NCBI RefSeq assembly: GCF_023091155.1
Contig: NZ_JAHWXK010000002.1
Location: 124,001-188,000, forward strand
Source: Microbacterium sufflavum
GTDB taxonomy: Bacteria > Actinomycetota > Actinomycetes > Actinomycetales > Microbacteriaceae
Reading direction: 5' to 3'
Length of the DNA stretch: 64,000 nt
Shown piece by piece: positions 8,480 through 17,663 of this stretch. The position numbers were made by a program, and so were the translations under genes. Numbering within the stretch: position 1 is the stretch's first letter; each line of letters opens with the position of its first letter. Under the pieces are notes generated by a model, which did no database searches, had not been told where the DNA came from, and saw only the letters and a list, made by a program, of their open reading frames with translations.

Positions 8480-9955
8480 ATGGCGAACAGCACCGTCGAG
8501 AAGCTGACCCCGACCCGGGTCAAGCTCAGCATCACGGTCACCCCGGAAGACCTCAAGCCCAGCATCGCTCACGCCTACGAGCACATCGCCCAGGACGTGC
8601 AGATCCCCGGCTTCCGCAAGGGCAAGGTCCCCGCGCCGATCATCGACCAGCGCATCGGCCGCGGCGCGGTCATCGAGCACGCCGTCAACGAGGGCCTCGA
8701 CAAGTTCTTCCGCGAGGCGACGACCGAGCACAAGCTGCGCATCGTCGGCCGCCCGGCCGCCGAGATCACGCAGTGGCCGAACGAGAAGGACTTCTCGGGC
8801 GACCTGCTCGTCGACATCGAGGTCGATGTCCGTCCCGAGATCGAGCTCCCCGACTACGCGGGTGTCACGCTGACCGTCGACGCCGTCGAGGCCGACGACG
8901 CCGCGCTCGACGCCGAGCTCGACAACATGCGCGCCCGCTTCGGCACGCTGATCCCCGTGGACCGTCCGGCCGCGAAGGGCGACTTCGTCGAGCTCGACCT
9001 GGTCGCGACGATCGACGGCGCCGAGATCGACCGCGCCGAGGGCGTCTCGTACGAGATCGGCTCCGGTGAGCTGCTGGAGGGCATCGACGACGCGGTGGAG
9101 TCGCTCACCGCCGGCGAGGACACCACGTTCCGCTCCGCCCTGGTCGGCGGAGACCACGCCGGCAAGGAGGCGGAGGTCTCCGTCACCGTCAAGGCCGTCA
9201 AGGAGCGCGAGCTGCCCGAGGCCGACGACGAGTTCGCGCAGATCGCCAGCGAGTTCGACACGATCGCCGAGCTCCGCGCGAGCCTGGCCGAGCGCGTCGC
9301 GCAGCAGGGCGTGTTCACGCAGGGTTCCGCCGCCCGCGACAAGCTCGTCGAGACGCTGCTCGAGCAGATCGACATCCCGGTTCCGCCGCAGCTCATCGAG
9401 GACGAGGTGCACAACCACCTCGAGGGCGAGGGTCGCCTGGAAGACGACGTGCACCGCGCCGAGGTCACCGAGGCGAGCGAGAAGCAGTTCCGCACGCAGG
9501 TGCTGCTCGACACGATCGCCGAGCAGGCCGACGTGCAGGTCTCGCAGGAGGAGCTCTCGCAGTACCTCATCCAGTCCGCCGCGCAGTACGGAATGGCTCC
9601 GCAGGAGTTCGTCGAGGCGCTGCAGTCGTCCAACCAGCTGCCCGCCCTCGTCGGTGAGGTCGCCCGCAACAAGGCGCTCGCGATCGCGCTGGGCAAGGTC
9701 AAGGTCGTCGACACCAACGGCAAGCCCGTCGATCTGTCCGACTTCGTGGTGACCGACGACGAGGCCGCTCAGGACGAGGCCGCCGAGGAGACGCCCGCGG
9801 AGGAGAAGCCCGCCGCCAAGAAGGCTCCCGCCAAGAAGGCTCCGGCCAAGAAGGCTCCGGCCAAGAAGGACGCCGACGCGGAGGAGAAGCCCGCCGCCAA
9901 GAAGCCGGCCGCCAAGAAGGCTCCGGCCAAGAAGGCTGCCGACAAGGGCGAGTGA
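8480..9955 (+). CDS. tig: Trigger factor, ribosome-associated peptidyl-prolyl isomerase chaperone
   Basis: Trigger factor binds ribosomal protein L23 at the exit tunnel and helps nascent chains fold. The protein is 491 aa. The N-terminal ribosome-binding domain carries the signature GFRKGKVP at about residues 44-51. The FKBP-like PPIase domain follows (about 160-245), then the helical C-terminal chaperone domain to about 425. The last 60 or so residues are a low-complexity acidic then [13 protein letters not shown] lysine/alanine tail, reminiscent of histone H1 and absent from E. coli trigger factor. ATG 8480 is chosen because AAGGAG lies 12 nt upstream, and the open frame further left would run through the tRNA. 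Confidence 0.96.
   Translation: MANSTVEKLTPTRVKLSITVTPEDLKPSIAHAYEHIAQDVQIPGFRKGKVPAPIIDQRIGRGAVIEHAVNEGLDKFFREATTEHKLRIVGRPAAEITQWPNEKDFSGDLLVDIEVDVRPEIELPDYAGVTLTVDAVEADDAALDAELDNMRARFGTLIPVDRPAAKGDFVELDLVATIDGAEIDRAEGVSYEIGSGELLEGIDDAVESLTAGEDTTFRSALVGGDHAGKEAEVSVTVKAVKERELPEADDEFAQIASEFDTIAELRASLAERVAQQGVFTQGSAARDKLVETLLEQIDIPVPPQLIEDEVHNHLEGEGRLEDDVHRAEVTEASEKQFRTQVLLDTIAEQADVQVSQEELSQYLIQSAAQYGMAPQEFVEALQSSNQLPALVGEVARNKALAIALGKVKVVDTNGKPVDLSDFVVTDDEAAQDEAAEETPAEEKPAAKKAPAKKAPAKKAPAKKDADAEEKPAAKKPAAKKAPAKKAADKGE
9815..9943 (+). repeat. Tandem 15-nt repeats encoding the lysine/alanine tail of trigger factor
   Basis: Near-identical 15-nt units of the form GCCAAGAAGGCTCCC start at 9815, 9830, 9845 and 9860. 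A second degenerate group runs from about 9896 to 9943. They encode A-K-K-A-P repeats. Such in-frame repeats can change copy number by slippage without breaking the gene. Confidence 0.85.
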
Positions 9956-9968
9956 TCGCACGAACGGT

Positions 9969-10005
9969 GAAGAGGGCGGGTGCTGCGGCATCCGCCCTCT
10001 TCTTT
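9969..10005 (+). terminator. Rho-independent terminator after tig
   Basis: A 15-bp stem (9969-9983 with 9988-10002, one G-T pair) has a 4-nt loop and is followed by TTT. It ends 20 nt before the next gene, so that gene may depend on readthrough or on a promoter within the stem region. Confidence 0.8.
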
Positions 10006-10025
10006 CGCATCGACGAGGAGGATGC

Positions 10026-10520
10026 ATGAGCGCGTGGGACGACCGGGTCGAGCAGGTGTGGGCCGAGGCGACCGGTGACGAGGTCGGCGACGATACGATC
10101 GCACGGATCGACGCCCTGGCCGCCGAGCGCGGCCCGGACGACGCGCGGGCGGAGTTCGAGCGGGCGGGCGCCAGGGACTCCGCAGGGCGCCCGGCCGAGG
10201 CGGTCGAGCTGTATCGCCGGGCGCTGGCTCTCGGGCTCGATGAGGAGCATCGCCCGCAGTGCGTGATCCAGCTGGCGAGCTCGCTGCGCAACCTGGGGGA
10301 GTACGACGAGGCGCTGGCGGTGATCCGCGCCGAGGAGGAGGCCTCCGCCGACGGCCCGTACCGCGACGCGGTCGCCGTGGTGCATGCGCTGATCCTCGCG
10401 AGTGCCGGACGCCCGCATCAGGGGCTCTCGGTGGCGCTGCTGGCGCTGGTTCCGCACCTGCCGCGCTATCACCGTTCGATGACCGCGTACGCGCAGGAGA
10501 TGGCCGAGCGCGACACCTGA
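10026..10520 (+). CDS. Tetratricopeptide repeat protein
   Basis: The protein is 164 aa, all helical by composition. TPR-like segments are visible, for example SAGRPAEAVELYRRALALGL (about residues 57-76) and LRNLGEYDEALAVIRAEEE (about 90-108), spaced about 34 residues apart as in TPRs. No signal peptide or membrane segment is seen. GAGGAG at 10015-10020 supports ATG 10026. It sits between tig and clpP1, two protein quality-control genes, but its partner is unknown. Confidence 0.8.
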   Translation: MSAWDDRVEQVWAEATGDEVGDDTIARIDALAAERGPDDARAEFERAGARDSAGRPAEAVELYRRALALGLDEEHRPQCVIQLASSLRNLGEYDEALAVIRAEEEASADGPYRDAVAVVHALILASAGRPHQGLSVALLALVPHLPRYHRSMTAYAQEMAERDT

Positions 10521-10601
10521 TATGCCGACGGCGAACACGACCTGAGTGCTGCGTTGACGCCGGTAGATTCGAATCACTGAAACACGGAAGCAGGAGCTGA
10601 C

Positions 10602-11189
10602 ATGGCTGAACCCCTCGTCGCGACAAGCGTCTTCGACAGGTTGCTGAAGGACCGCATCATCTGGCTCGGCTCGGAGGTGCGAGACGAGAACGCCAACGAG
10701 ATCTGCGCGAAGATCCTCCTTCTCGCCGCCGAAGACTCCGAGAAGGACATCTACCTCTACATCAACTCGCCCGGCGGCTCGATCACCGCAGGCATGGCGA
10801 TCTACGACACGATGCAGTTCGTGCCGAACGACATCGTCACGGTCGGCATCGGCATGGCCGCTTCGATGGGTCAGCTGCTGCTGACCAGCGGCACCAAGGG
10901 CAAGCGCTACATCACGCCCAACGCGCGTGTGCTGCTGCACCAGCCGCACGGCGGCTTCGGCGGCACGGCGAGCGACATCCAGACCCAGGCGCAGCTCATC
11001 CTGTCGATGAAGAAGCGTCTCGCGGAGATCACGGCGGGTCAGACCGGCAAGCCGGTCGAGCAGATCAACGCCGACGGAGACCGCGACCGCTGGTTCACGG
11101 CGGAGGAGGCCCTCGAGTACGGCTTCGTCGACCACATCCGCGAGCACGCCAGTGATGTCACCGGCGGCGGCGGCACGGGCGCCGAGTGA
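10602..11189 (+). CDS. clpP1: ATP-dependent Clp protease proteolytic subunit ClpP1
   Basis: This is a serine peptidase subunit that forms the mixed ClpP1P2 tetradecamer fed by ClpX or ClpC. The 195-aa protein has catalytic Ser88 in [10 protein letters not shown], His113 in LLHQPHGG, and the Asp in the C-terminal part. The hydrophobic N-terminal docking segment [10 protein letters not shown] is present. AGGAG precedes ATG 10602. A -10-like TAGATT lies at 10564-10569. clpP2 starts 17 nt downstream, so they form a two-gene operon as in other actinobacteria. Confidence 0.96.
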   Translation: MAEPLVATSVFDRLLKDRIIWLGSEVRDENANEICAKILLLAAEDSEKDIYLYINSPGGSITAGMAIYDTMQFVPNDIVTVGIGMAASMGQLLLTSGTKGKRYITPNARVLLHQPHGGFGGTASDIQTQAQLILSMKKRLAEITAGQTGKPVEQINADGDRDRWFTAEEALEYGFVDHIREHASDVTGGGGTGAE

Positions 11190-11206
11190 GGATGCGAGAG
11201 GACACC

Positions 11207-11848
11207 ATGTACACACCCACGTTCCAGTCCGCCGGAAACCTGCCGTCCAGCCGCTACGTGCTCCCGCAGTTCGAGGAGCGCACGGCCTACGGCTTCAAGC
11301 GCCAGGACCCGTACAACAAGCTGTTCGAGGATCGCGTGATCTTCCTCGGCGTGCAGGTCGACGACGCGTCCGCTGACGACGTGATGGCGCAGCTGCTCGT
11401 TCTGGAGAGCCAGGACTCCGAGCGCGACATCACGATGTACATCAACTCGCCCGGTGGCTCGTTCACGGCCATGACCGCGATCTACGACACGATGCAGTAC
11501 GTCGCGCCGCAGATCCAGACCGTGGTGCTGGGCCAGGCGGCGTCGGCCGCGTCGGTGCTGCTCGCCGCGGGTGCGCCGGGCAAGCGTCTGGCCCTGCCGA
11601 ACGCCCGCGTGCTCATGCACCAGCCGGCGATGGGCGAGGCCGGTCACGGTCAGGCGTCGGACATCGAGATCCAGGCCGCCGAGATCCTCCGGATGCGCAC
11701 CTGGCTCGAGGAGACCATGGCGCGTCACACCGGCAAGCCCGTGGAGCAGGTGAACCGCGACATCGATCGCGACAAGATCCTCTCCGCCAACGAGGCGCTG
11801 GAGTACGGCATCGTCGACCAGGTGCTCACGTCGCGCAAGCGCGCGTAA
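11207..11848 (+). CDS. clpP2: ATP-dependent Clp protease proteolytic subunit ClpP2
   Basis: This is the second proteolytic subunit of the ClpP1P2 complex. Catalytic Ser113 lies in GQAASAASVL and His138 in LMHQPAMG; MTAIYDTMQYV and the C-terminal EALEYGIVDQVL are conserved. ATG 11207 is preferred because AGAGGA ends 4 nt before it. A GTG at 11186 and an ATG at 11192 are in frame upstream but would overlap or abut clpP1 without a better site. The product is 213 aa. Confidence 0.95.
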   Translation: MYTPTFQSAGNLPSSRYVLPQFEERTAYGFKRQDPYNKLFEDRVIFLGVQVDDASADDVMAQLLVLESQDSERDITMYINSPGGSFTAMTAIYDTMQYVAPQIQTVVLGQAASAASVLLAAGAPGKRLALPNARVLMHQPAMGEAGHGQASDIEIQAAEILRMRTWLEETMARHTGKPVEQVNRDIDRDKILSANEALEYGIVDQVLTSRKRA

Positions 11849-11860
11849 GCCCCGCCGTTC

Positions 11861-11894
11861 GAGAGGGCGTCCGTCGAGAGACGGGCGCCCTTTC
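11861..11894 (+). terminator. Terminator after clpP1-clpP2
   Basis: An imperfect 15-bp stem (11861-11875 with 11880-11894) has a 4-nt loop, one G-T pair and one mismatch. It lies 12 nt after the clpP2 stop. The T-rich part is inside the 3' arm (CCCTTTC). Confidence 0.65.
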
Positions 11895-11947
11895 GCGTGC
11901 CCGGCGGATGTGCGTCGGGACGGGGATCGGGTGCGCATATGAGCAGA

Positions 11948-11979
11948 AGCGTGCGCGAACGCTGAATCGGGCCTACCCT
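11948..11979 (+). promoter_or_regulatory. Candidate operator and -10 element upstream of the deo regulator
   Basis: AGCGT (11948-11952) and ACGCT (11959-11963) form an inverted repeat around 6 nt in the -35 region. TACCCT at 11974-11979 fits the -10 pattern, 20 nt before the GTG start. Autoregulation by the SorC-type protein encoded next is a reasonable inference. Confidence 0.4.
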
Positions 11980-11999
11980 GGACAGGGAAGGAGGATGCC

Positions 12000-12935
12000 G
12001 TGGAAGAAGACCTGCTCATGGTGCGCGTGGCGGAGCTGTACTACGACGAGGACAAGACGCAGGACGAGATCGGCGGCCTCCTCAAGATCTCCCGCTGGAA
12101 GGTCGGGCGGCTGCTCACCCAGGCCCGGGAGAGAGGGATCGTGCGCATCGAGATCGTGCACCCCCGTGCACGTCGCCTCGGGCTCGAGAGAGAGCTCGTC
12201 GAGCGCTTCGGGCTCAAGGACGCGGTGGTCGTGCCCGCTCCGGAGGGCGACGACGGCACGCTCGAGCGGGTGGCCCAGGCGGCCGCCGACTTCCTGACCG
12301 CGATGCGTCCGGTACCCCGCACGCTCGGCGTGAGCTGGGGCAAGACCCTCCGCGCCGTCGCCGAGGCGCTCCCCGACGGCTGGGCCAACGGCGTCACCGT
12401 CGTGCAGCTCAACGGCGGGGTCAGCCTCAACCGCCGCTCCGGAGGCGCGGCAGGACTGGCCGTCACGATCGCGCAGCGCGCGTCCGGCCAGGTCTCACTG
12501 CTGCCGAGTCCCGCGATTTTGGAGCACGTCGAGACCAAGCGGGCCATCGAGGGCGACCGCACCGTCGCGGCCGTGCTCGAGGAGGCCGCGGAGGCGCAGG
12601 CATTCCTGTTCACCGCCGGTCCCTGCGACGCGTCGTCGGCGCACGTCGAGAACGGCTACCTCCGCGCGGACGACGTGGAGGAGCTCGCACGCCGCGGAGC
12701 CGTCGGCGACGTGCTCGGCCGCTACGTCGACGCGGAGGGGAACATCGTCGACCCGCAGCTCGACGCCCGCACCGTGGGCGTCTCGCTCGACCGGCTGCGC
12801 GGCGCCGACCGCGCGGTCTTCGTGACCGCGGGACCCGCGAAGCACGACATCGCACGAACGGTGGTGACCAGCGGCCTGTGCAGCGTGCTGGTCACCGACG
12901 AGACCACAGCACGAGCATTGTTGGAGGAACAGTGA
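12000..12935 (+). CDS. SorC-family sugar-binding transcriptional regulator (DeoR of the Bacillus type), probable regulator of deoC
   Basis: The 311-aa protein has an N-terminal HTH (about residues 15-45, with KTQDEIGGLLKISRWKVGRLL) and a C-terminal sugar-phosphate-binding Rossmann-like domain with GVSWGKTL and the late LFTAGPCD region typical of the SorC family. Bacillus subtilis DeoR, which senses deoxyribose-5-phosphate, belongs to this family, and the gene overlaps deoC. Control of the downstream genes by deoxyribose-5-phosphate is therefore likely. GTG 12000 follows GGAAGGAGG. Confidence 0.88.
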   Translation: MEEDLLMVRVAELYYDEDKTQDEIGGLLKISRWKVGRLLTQARERGIVRIEIVHPRARRLGLERELVERFGLKDAVVVPAPEGDDGTLERVAQAAADFLTAMRPVPRTLGVSWGKTLRAVAEALPDGWANGVTVVQLNGGVSLNRRSGGAAGLAVTIAQRASGQVSLLPSPAILEHVETKRAIEGDRTVAAVLEEAAEAQAFLFTAGPCDASSAHVENGYLRADDVEELARRGAVGDVLGRYVDAEGNIVDPQLDARTVGVSLDRLRGADRAVFVTAGPAKHDIARTVVTSGLCSVLVTDETTARALLEEQ

Positions 12936-13933
12936 CCACCACAGAACTCAGCCGCAGGGCGGCGGTGGACGTCCTCGGCGGAGAGCCGGACGACGCCACG
13001 CTGCGCCGCTTCCTGCACGGACTCCCGGGCGTCGACGCGGTCGGGCTGGAGCAGCGGGCGGCCGGTCTCGGCACCCGCTCGATCAAGACGACCTCGAAGG
13101 CCTGGGCGCTCGACACCATCATCCGTCTGATCGACCTCACGACGCTCGAAGGTGCCGACACCCCCGGCAAGGTGCGCTCGCTCGTCGCCAAGGCGAAGAC
13201 CCCCGACGCCGCCGACCCCTCCACGCCGCGCGTGGCCGCGGTGTGCGTCTACGGCGACATGGTCGGCGGCGCGGTCGAGGCGCTGGGCTCCGTGCACGGC
13301 GACCCGGACGACGGCCTCATCTCGGTCGCCGCGGTCGCCACGGCGTTCCCCAGCGGCCGGTCGTCGCTCGCGATCAAGCTGGCCGACACCGCCGAGGCGG
13401 TCGCGGCGGGCGCCGACGAGATCGACATGGTGATCGACCGCGGTGCCTTCCTCTCCGGCCGGTACGGCCTGGTGTTCGACCAGATCGCCCAGGTCAAGGA
13501 GGCCTGCCGCCGCGAGGACGGCTCCTACGCCTCGCTCAAGGTGATCCTGGAGACCGGTGAGCTGAACACGTACGACAACATCAAGCGCGCGTCGTGGCTC
13601 GGGATCCTGGCGGGCGGCGACTTCATCAAGACGTCGACCGGCAAGGTGCAGCCCGCGGCCACGCTGCCCACCACGCTGCTCATGCTGGAGACCGTGCGCG
13701 ACTGGTACCGCGGCACGGGCGAGCGGATCGGCGTGAAGCCGGCCGGTGGCATCCGCTCCTCGAAGGACGCGGTCAAGTACCTCGTCACCGTGGCGGAGAC
13801 CGTGGGGGAGGAGTGGCTGCAGCCGCACCTGTTCCGCTTCGGCGCCTCCAGCCTCCTCAACGATGTGCTCCTGCAGCGACAGAAGCTCCGCTCCGGCCAC
13901 TACTCGGGCCCCGACTACGTCACCATCGACTGA
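12932..13933 (+). CDS. deoC: Deoxyribose-phosphate aldolase
   Basis: It cleaves 2-deoxyribose-5-phosphate to acetaldehyde and glyceraldehyde-3-phosphate. The 333-aa protein is of the longer class (many bacterial DeoC are about 220 aa) with an N-terminal extension of about 65 residues before RLIDLTTLEG. The Schiff-base Lys233 is in DFIKTSTGK, and a second conserved Lys lies in GVKPAGGIR. GTG 12932 overlaps the regulator stop as GTGA, with GGAGGAAC just before. The aldehyde dehydrogenase genes that follow would oxidise the acetaldehyde. Confidence 0.96.
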   Translation: MTTTELSRRAAVDVLGGEPDDATLRRFLHGLPGVDAVGLEQRAAGLGTRSIKTTSKAWALDTIIRLIDLTTLEGADTPGKVRSLVAKAKTPDAADPSTPRVAAVCVYGDMVGGAVEALGSVHGDPDDGLISVAAVATAFPSGRSSLAIKLADTAEAVAAGADEIDMVIDRGAFLSGRYGLVFDQIAQVKEACRREDGSYASLKVILETGELNTYDNIKRASWLGILAGGDFIKTSTGKVQPAATLPTTLLMLETVRDWYRGTGERIGVKPAGGIRSSKDAVKYLVTVAETVGEEWLQPHLFRFGASSLLNDVLLQRQKLRSGHYSGPDYVTID

Positions 13934-13946
13934 CGGGAAGACGACC

Positions 13947-15389
13947 ATGTCATTTCTGGAATACGCTCCGGCACCGGAGTCCACCGCGATCCTGAACCTC
14001 CGGGACAGCTACGGCCTGTTCATCGACGGCGAGTTCGTCGACGGCTCGGGCACCCCCTTCACGACCATCTCCCCGTCGAGCGAGAAGCGCATCGCCGAGA
14101 TCGCGTCCGCGAGCGAGGAGGACATCGACCGTGCGGTCGCCGCCGCCCGCCGCGCCTACGACAAGACGTGGTCGAGGATGAGCGGCCGCGACCGCGGCAA
14201 GTACCTGTTCCGCATCGCGCGCCTGGTGCAGGAGCGCGCGCGCGAGCTCGCGGTCGCCGAGAGCCTCGACAACGGCAAGCCCATCAAGGAGAGCCGCGAC
14301 GTGGACGTTCCCCTCGTCGCCTCCTGGTTCTTCTACTACGCGGGCTGGGCGGACAAGCTCGACTACGCCGGGCTCGGCGCGAACCCGCGGTCGCTCGGCG
14401 TCGCCGGACAGGTCATCCCCTGGAACTTCCCGCTGCTCATGCTCGCGTGGAAGCTCGCGCCCGCTCTCGCCGCCGGCAACACGGTCGTGCTGAAGCCGGC
14501 CGAGACCACGCCGCTCACGGCCCTGCTGTTCGCGGAGATCCTGCAGCAGGCCGACCTGCCCGCGGGCGTCGTGAACATCGTCACGGGTGCCGGGCAGACC
14601 GGGGCCGCGCTCGTGCGCCACCCCGACGTGGACAAGGTCGCCTTCACGGGTTCCACCGGCGTGGGTCGCGACATCGCTCGCGCGGTCGCTGGGACGAACA
14701 AGAAGCTGACGCTGGAGCTGGGCGGCAAGGCGGCGAACATCGTGTTCGACGACGCCCCGATCGACCAGGCCGTCGAGGGCATCGTCAACGGCATCTTCTT
14801 CAACCAGGGCCACGTGTGCTGCGCCGGCAGCCGCCTGCTGGTGCAGGAGTCCATCCACGACGAGGTCGTCGACCGGCTCAAGGCCCGGCTGTCGACGCTG
14901 CGCCTCGGCGACCCGCTCGACAAGAACACCGACATCGGCGCGATCAACTCCGCCGCCCAGCTGGCGCGGATCCGCGAGCTGAGCGACATCGGCGAGGCGG
15001 AGGGTGCCGAGCGCTGGACCGCCGACTGCGCCATCCCCGACCAGGGCTTCTGGTTCGCGCCGACGATCTTCACCGGTGTCGAGGCCGCGCACCGCATCGC
15101 GCGCGACGAGGTGTTCGGGCCCGTGCTGTCCGTGCTGACCTTCCGGACGCCCGCCGAGGCGATCGCGAAGGCGAACAACACGCCGTACGGGCTCTCCGCG
15201 GGGATCTGGTCCGACAAGGGCTCGCGCATCCTCGCCGTCGCCGACCGGCTGCGCGCCGGTGTGGTGTGGGCCAACACGTTCAACCGTTTCGACCCGTCGA
15301 GCCCGTTCGGCGGCTACAAGGAGTCCGGATACGGCCGCGAGGGCGGCCGCCAGGGGCTCACCGCGTACCTCAAGGGAGCCGCAGCATGA
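13947..15389 (+). CDS. Aldehyde dehydrogenase, deoxyribose operon
   Basis: This is an NAD(P)-dependent oxidation enzyme for aldehydes, probably the acetaldehyde released by DeoC. The 480-aa protein has the cofactor loop TGSTGVGRDIA, catalytic Glu257 in LELGGK, catalytic Cys291 in NQGHVCCAGSR, and SPFGGYKESGYGRE near the end. The protein stops at [11 protein letters not shown], so it lacks the terminal strand (typically AYTEVKTVxV) that most family members have after this point. The next gene encodes an ALDH-like protein that has this tail. Confidence 0.94.
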   Translation: MSFLEYAPAPESTAILNLRDSYGLFIDGEFVDGSGTPFTTISPSSEKRIAEIASASEEDIDRAVAAARRAYDKTWSRMSGRDRGKYLFRIARLVQERARELAVAESLDNGKPIKESRDVDVPLVASWFFYYAGWADKLDYAGLGANPRSLGVAGQVIPWNFPLLMLAWKLAPALAAGNTVVLKPAETTPLTALLFAEILQQADLPAGVVNIVTGAGQTGAALVRHPDVDKVAFTGSTGVGRDIARAVAGTNKKLTLELGGKAANIVFDDAPIDQAVEGIVNGIFFNQGHVCCAGSRLLVQESIHDEVVDRLKARLSTLRLGDPLDKNTDIGAINSAAQLARIRELSDIGEAEGAERWTADCAIPDQGFWFAPTIFTGVEAAHRIARDEVFGPVLSVLTFRTPAEAIAKANNTPYGLSAGIWSDKGSRILAVADRLRAGVVWANTFNRFDPSSPFGGYKESGYGREGGRQGLTAYLKGAAA

Positions 15390-16237
15390 GCAAGCGACTG
15401 AGCGTTCCGAAGACCTACAAGCTCGCGATCGGCGGGGCCTTCCCCCGCAGCGAGTCGGGTCGCACGTACGAGGTGGTGTCGCGCAAGGGCGGCTTCCTCG
15501 CGAACGCCGCCAAGGCCTCGCGCAAGGACGCCCGCGACGCGGTCACCGCGGCGCGCGCGGCCGTGAAGGGATGGTCGGGGGCGACCGCGTACAACCGCGG
15601 CCAGGTGCTGTACCGCGTCGCGGAGGTGCTGGAGGGGCGCCGCGCGCAGTTCATCGACGAGATCGTGGCGCAGGAGGGCGTGTCGTCCTCGGCGGCCACC
15701 GCGCAGGTGGACGAGGCGATCGACCTGTGGGTCTGGTACGCGGGCTGGTGCGACAAGTACGCCCAGGTGGCGGGCAACGCGAACCCCGTGTCCGGCCCGT
15801 ACTTCAACATCTCCGTGCCGGAGCCGACCGGCGTGGTCGCGATCGTCGCGCCGCAGGACTCGGCGCTGCTCGGGCTGGTCTCGGTCGTGGCGCCCGCGCT
15901 GGTCGCGGGCAACACGGTCGTCGTGATCGCGAGCGAGCAGCACCCGCTGTCGGCGATCAGCCTCGCGGAGGTGCTGGCCACGAGCGACCTCCCCGGCGGC
16001 GTCGTGAACGTGCTGACGGGGTCGCCCGCGGAGATGGCGCCCTGGCTCGCCGCGCACCAGGACGTCAACGCGCTCGACCTGTCCGGCGCGGGAGCGCTCG
16101 ACTGGGTCGACCTGCAGATCGCCGCCGCGGAGACCCTGAAGCGCGTGGTCGCTCCGGGCGAGGTCGTCGCCTCGCCCGAGCGGATCGCCGCGTTCACCGA
16201 GGTGAAGACCGTCTGGCACACCAAGAGCATGGTCTGA
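15386..16237 (+). CDS. Internally deleted aldehyde dehydrogenase-like protein without catalytic residues
   Basis: The 283-aa protein aligns with the N-terminal cofactor-binding half of aldehyde dehydrogenases: a [16 protein letters not shown] region, [24 protein letters not shown], and [12 protein letters not shown]. It then passes [11 protein letters not shown], where a normal enzyme has FTGSTEVG. The catalytic Glu (ELGGK) and Cys (GQxC) region of about 200 residues is missing. The last part, [10 protein letters not shown], matches the family's C-terminal oligomerisation strand. It overlaps the complete ALDH gene by ATGA and is followed by a terminator. There is no remnant of the missing part downstream, so this looks like a maintained deletion form, not a frameshift. 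A structural partner role is inferred. Confidence 0.85.
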   Translation: MSKRLSVPKTYKLAIGGAFPRSESGRTYEVVSRKGGFLANAAKASRKDARDAVTAARAAVKGWSGATAYNRGQVLYRVAEVLEGRRAQFIDEIVAQEGVSSSAATAQVDEAIDLWVWYAGWCDKYAQVAGNANPVSGPYFNISVPEPTGVVAIVAPQDSALLGLVSVVAPALVAGNTVVVIASEQHPLSAISLAEVLATSDLPGGVVNVLTGSPAEMAPWLAAHQDVNALDLSGAGALDWVDLQIAAAETLKRVVAPGEVVASPERIAAFTEVKTVWHTKSMV

Positions 16238-16250
16238 GCTCGGACCGCAG

Positions 16251-16288
16251 GAGGGGCCCCGTCGCGCATCCCGCGGGCGGGGCCCTTC
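16251..16288 (+). terminator. Terminator of the deoxyribose operon
   Basis: GAGGGGCCCCG (16251-16261) pairs with CGGGGCCCTTC (16278-16288) with one mismatch or wobble. The intervening 16 nt (GC-rich) can pair further. It is directly after the ALDH-like gene. Confidence 0.7.
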
Positions 16289-16394
16289 TCGATGCCGGGG
16301 CCGCGCGGAAGCGAGTCCGCGCCAATGCGGCCCGGTGTCGCATGCAGCGGTTAGGCTCGAAGGACGATCTCTGATCCCCCATAGGAGGACGCGC

Positions 16395-17663
16395 ATGGCC
16401 CGCATCGGTGAAAGCGCTGACCTGTTCAAGTGTTCTTTCTGCGGAAAGAGCCAGAAGCAGGTGCAGCAGCTCATCGCGGGTCCCGGCGTGTACATCTGCG
16501 ACGAGTGCGTCGAGCTGTGCAACGAGATCATCGAGGAGCGCATGGCGGAGTCGTCCGCCGAGGGCGTCGCCGAGTTCGAACTGCCCAAGCCGCGGGAGAT
16601 CTTCTCGTTCCTCGAGGAGTACGTGGTCGGCCAGGAGCCCGCGAAGCGCGCCCTCGCCGTCGCCGTCTACAACCACTACAAGAGGGTCCGTGCGCACGGC
16701 ACTCTGCAGCCCGCGGAGCAGAAGGCCGAAGAGGTCGAGATCGCCAAGAGCAACATCCTGCTCATCGGGCCGACCGGCTGCGGCAAGACCTACCTGGCAC
16801 AGACGCTCGCCAAGCGCCTCAACGTGCCGTTCGCCGTCGCCGACGCCACCGCGCTCACCGAGGCGGGCTATGTGGGTGAAGACGTGGAGAACATCCTCCT
16901 CAAGCTCATCCAGGCCGCCGACTACGACGTGAAGCGCGCCGAGCAGGGCATCATCTACATCGACGAGGTCGACAAGATCGCCCGCAAGGCCGAGAACCCC
17001 TCGATCACCCGCGACGTGTCGGGCGAGGGCGTGCAGCAGGCACTCCTGAAGATCATCGAGGGAACGGTCGCGTCGGTCCCGCCGCAGGGCGGCCGCAAGC
17101 ACCCCCACCAGGAGTTCCTGCAGATCGACACGTCGAACGTGCTGTTCATCGTGGCCGGCGCCTTCGCCGGGCTGGAGGACATCGTGTCGGCGCGCGTCGG
17201 CAAGCACGGCGTCGGCTTCGGCGCCCCGCTCCACGACAAGGGCAAGGACCTCGACCTGTTCAGCGAGGTGCTGCCGGAAGACCTCCACAAGTTCGGGCTC
17301 ATCCCCGAGTTCATCGGGCGTCTGCCGGTCGTGACCAACGTGTCGCCGCTCGACCAGGCCGCGCTGATCGACATCCTCACCGGCCCGCGCAACGCGCTCG
17401 TGAAGCAGTATCAGCGCATGTTCGAGCTCGACGGCGTGCAGCTGGAGTTCGAGGAGGAGGCGCTGCGCTCGATCGCCGACCTCGCGGTGGAGCGCAAGAC
17501 CGGTGCCCGCGGGCTCCGCGCGATCCTCGAGGACGTGCTCGGCCCCGTCATGTTCGAGATCCCGTCCGCCGACGACGTCGCGAAGGTCATCATCACGCGC
17601 GCCGCGGTCGACGAGGGCGCCCCGCCCACCGTGGTGATGGAGCGCAAGCGCAAGAGCGCGTGA
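16395..17663 (+). CDS. clpX: ATP-dependent Clp protease ATP-binding subunit ClpX
   Basis: ClpX is an AAA+ unfoldase that delivers substrates to ClpP1P2. The 422-aa protein has the N-terminal C4 zinc domain (KCSFCGKS and ICDECVELC, residues 12-41), Walker A GPTGCGKT (about residue 125), Walker [10 protein letters not shown], the sensor region [11 protein letters not shown], and the ClpP-docking loop IGF-type segment within the GVGFGAP region. ATG 16395 follows a perfect AGGAGG at 16383-16388. It is not adjacent to clpP1P2: about 4.5 kb with the deo operon lies between them. Confidence 0.97.
   Translation: MARIGESADLFKCSFCGKSQKQVQQLIAGPGVYICDECVELCNEIIEERMAESSAEGVAEFELPKPREIFSFLEEYVVGQEPAKRALAVAVYNHYKRVRAHGTLQPAEQKAEEVEIAKSNILLIGPTGCGKTYLAQTLAKRLNVPFAVADATALTEAGYVGEDVENILLKLIQAADYDVKRAEQGIIYIDEVDKIARKAENPSITRDVSGEGVQQALLKIIEGTVASVPPQGGRKHPHQEFLQIDTSNVLFIVAGAFAGLEDIVSARVGKHGVGFGAPLHDKGKDLDLFSEVLPEDLHKFGLIPEFIGRLPVVTNVSPLDQAALIDILTGPRNALVKQYQRMFELDGVQLEFEEEALRSIADLAVERKTGARGLRAILEDVLGPVMFEIPSADDVAKVIITRAAVDEGAPPTVVMERKRKSA

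Noticed and set aside
9730..9960. Lysine-rich repeats at the tig 3' end as a separate histone-like gene
   Set aside because: They are in frame with trigger factor and have no start codon or ribosome-binding site of their own.
11186..11206. Earlier start of clpP2 at GTG 11186
   Set aside because: It overlaps the clpP1 stop and has no better ribosome-binding site. ATG 11207 has AGAGGA at the right distance.
15386..16237. The short ALDH as a frameshifted or decaying pseudogene
   Set aside because: No continuation of the missing segment is found in any frame downstream. The C-terminal family strand is in frame, the start is coupled to the gene before it and a terminator follows directly.
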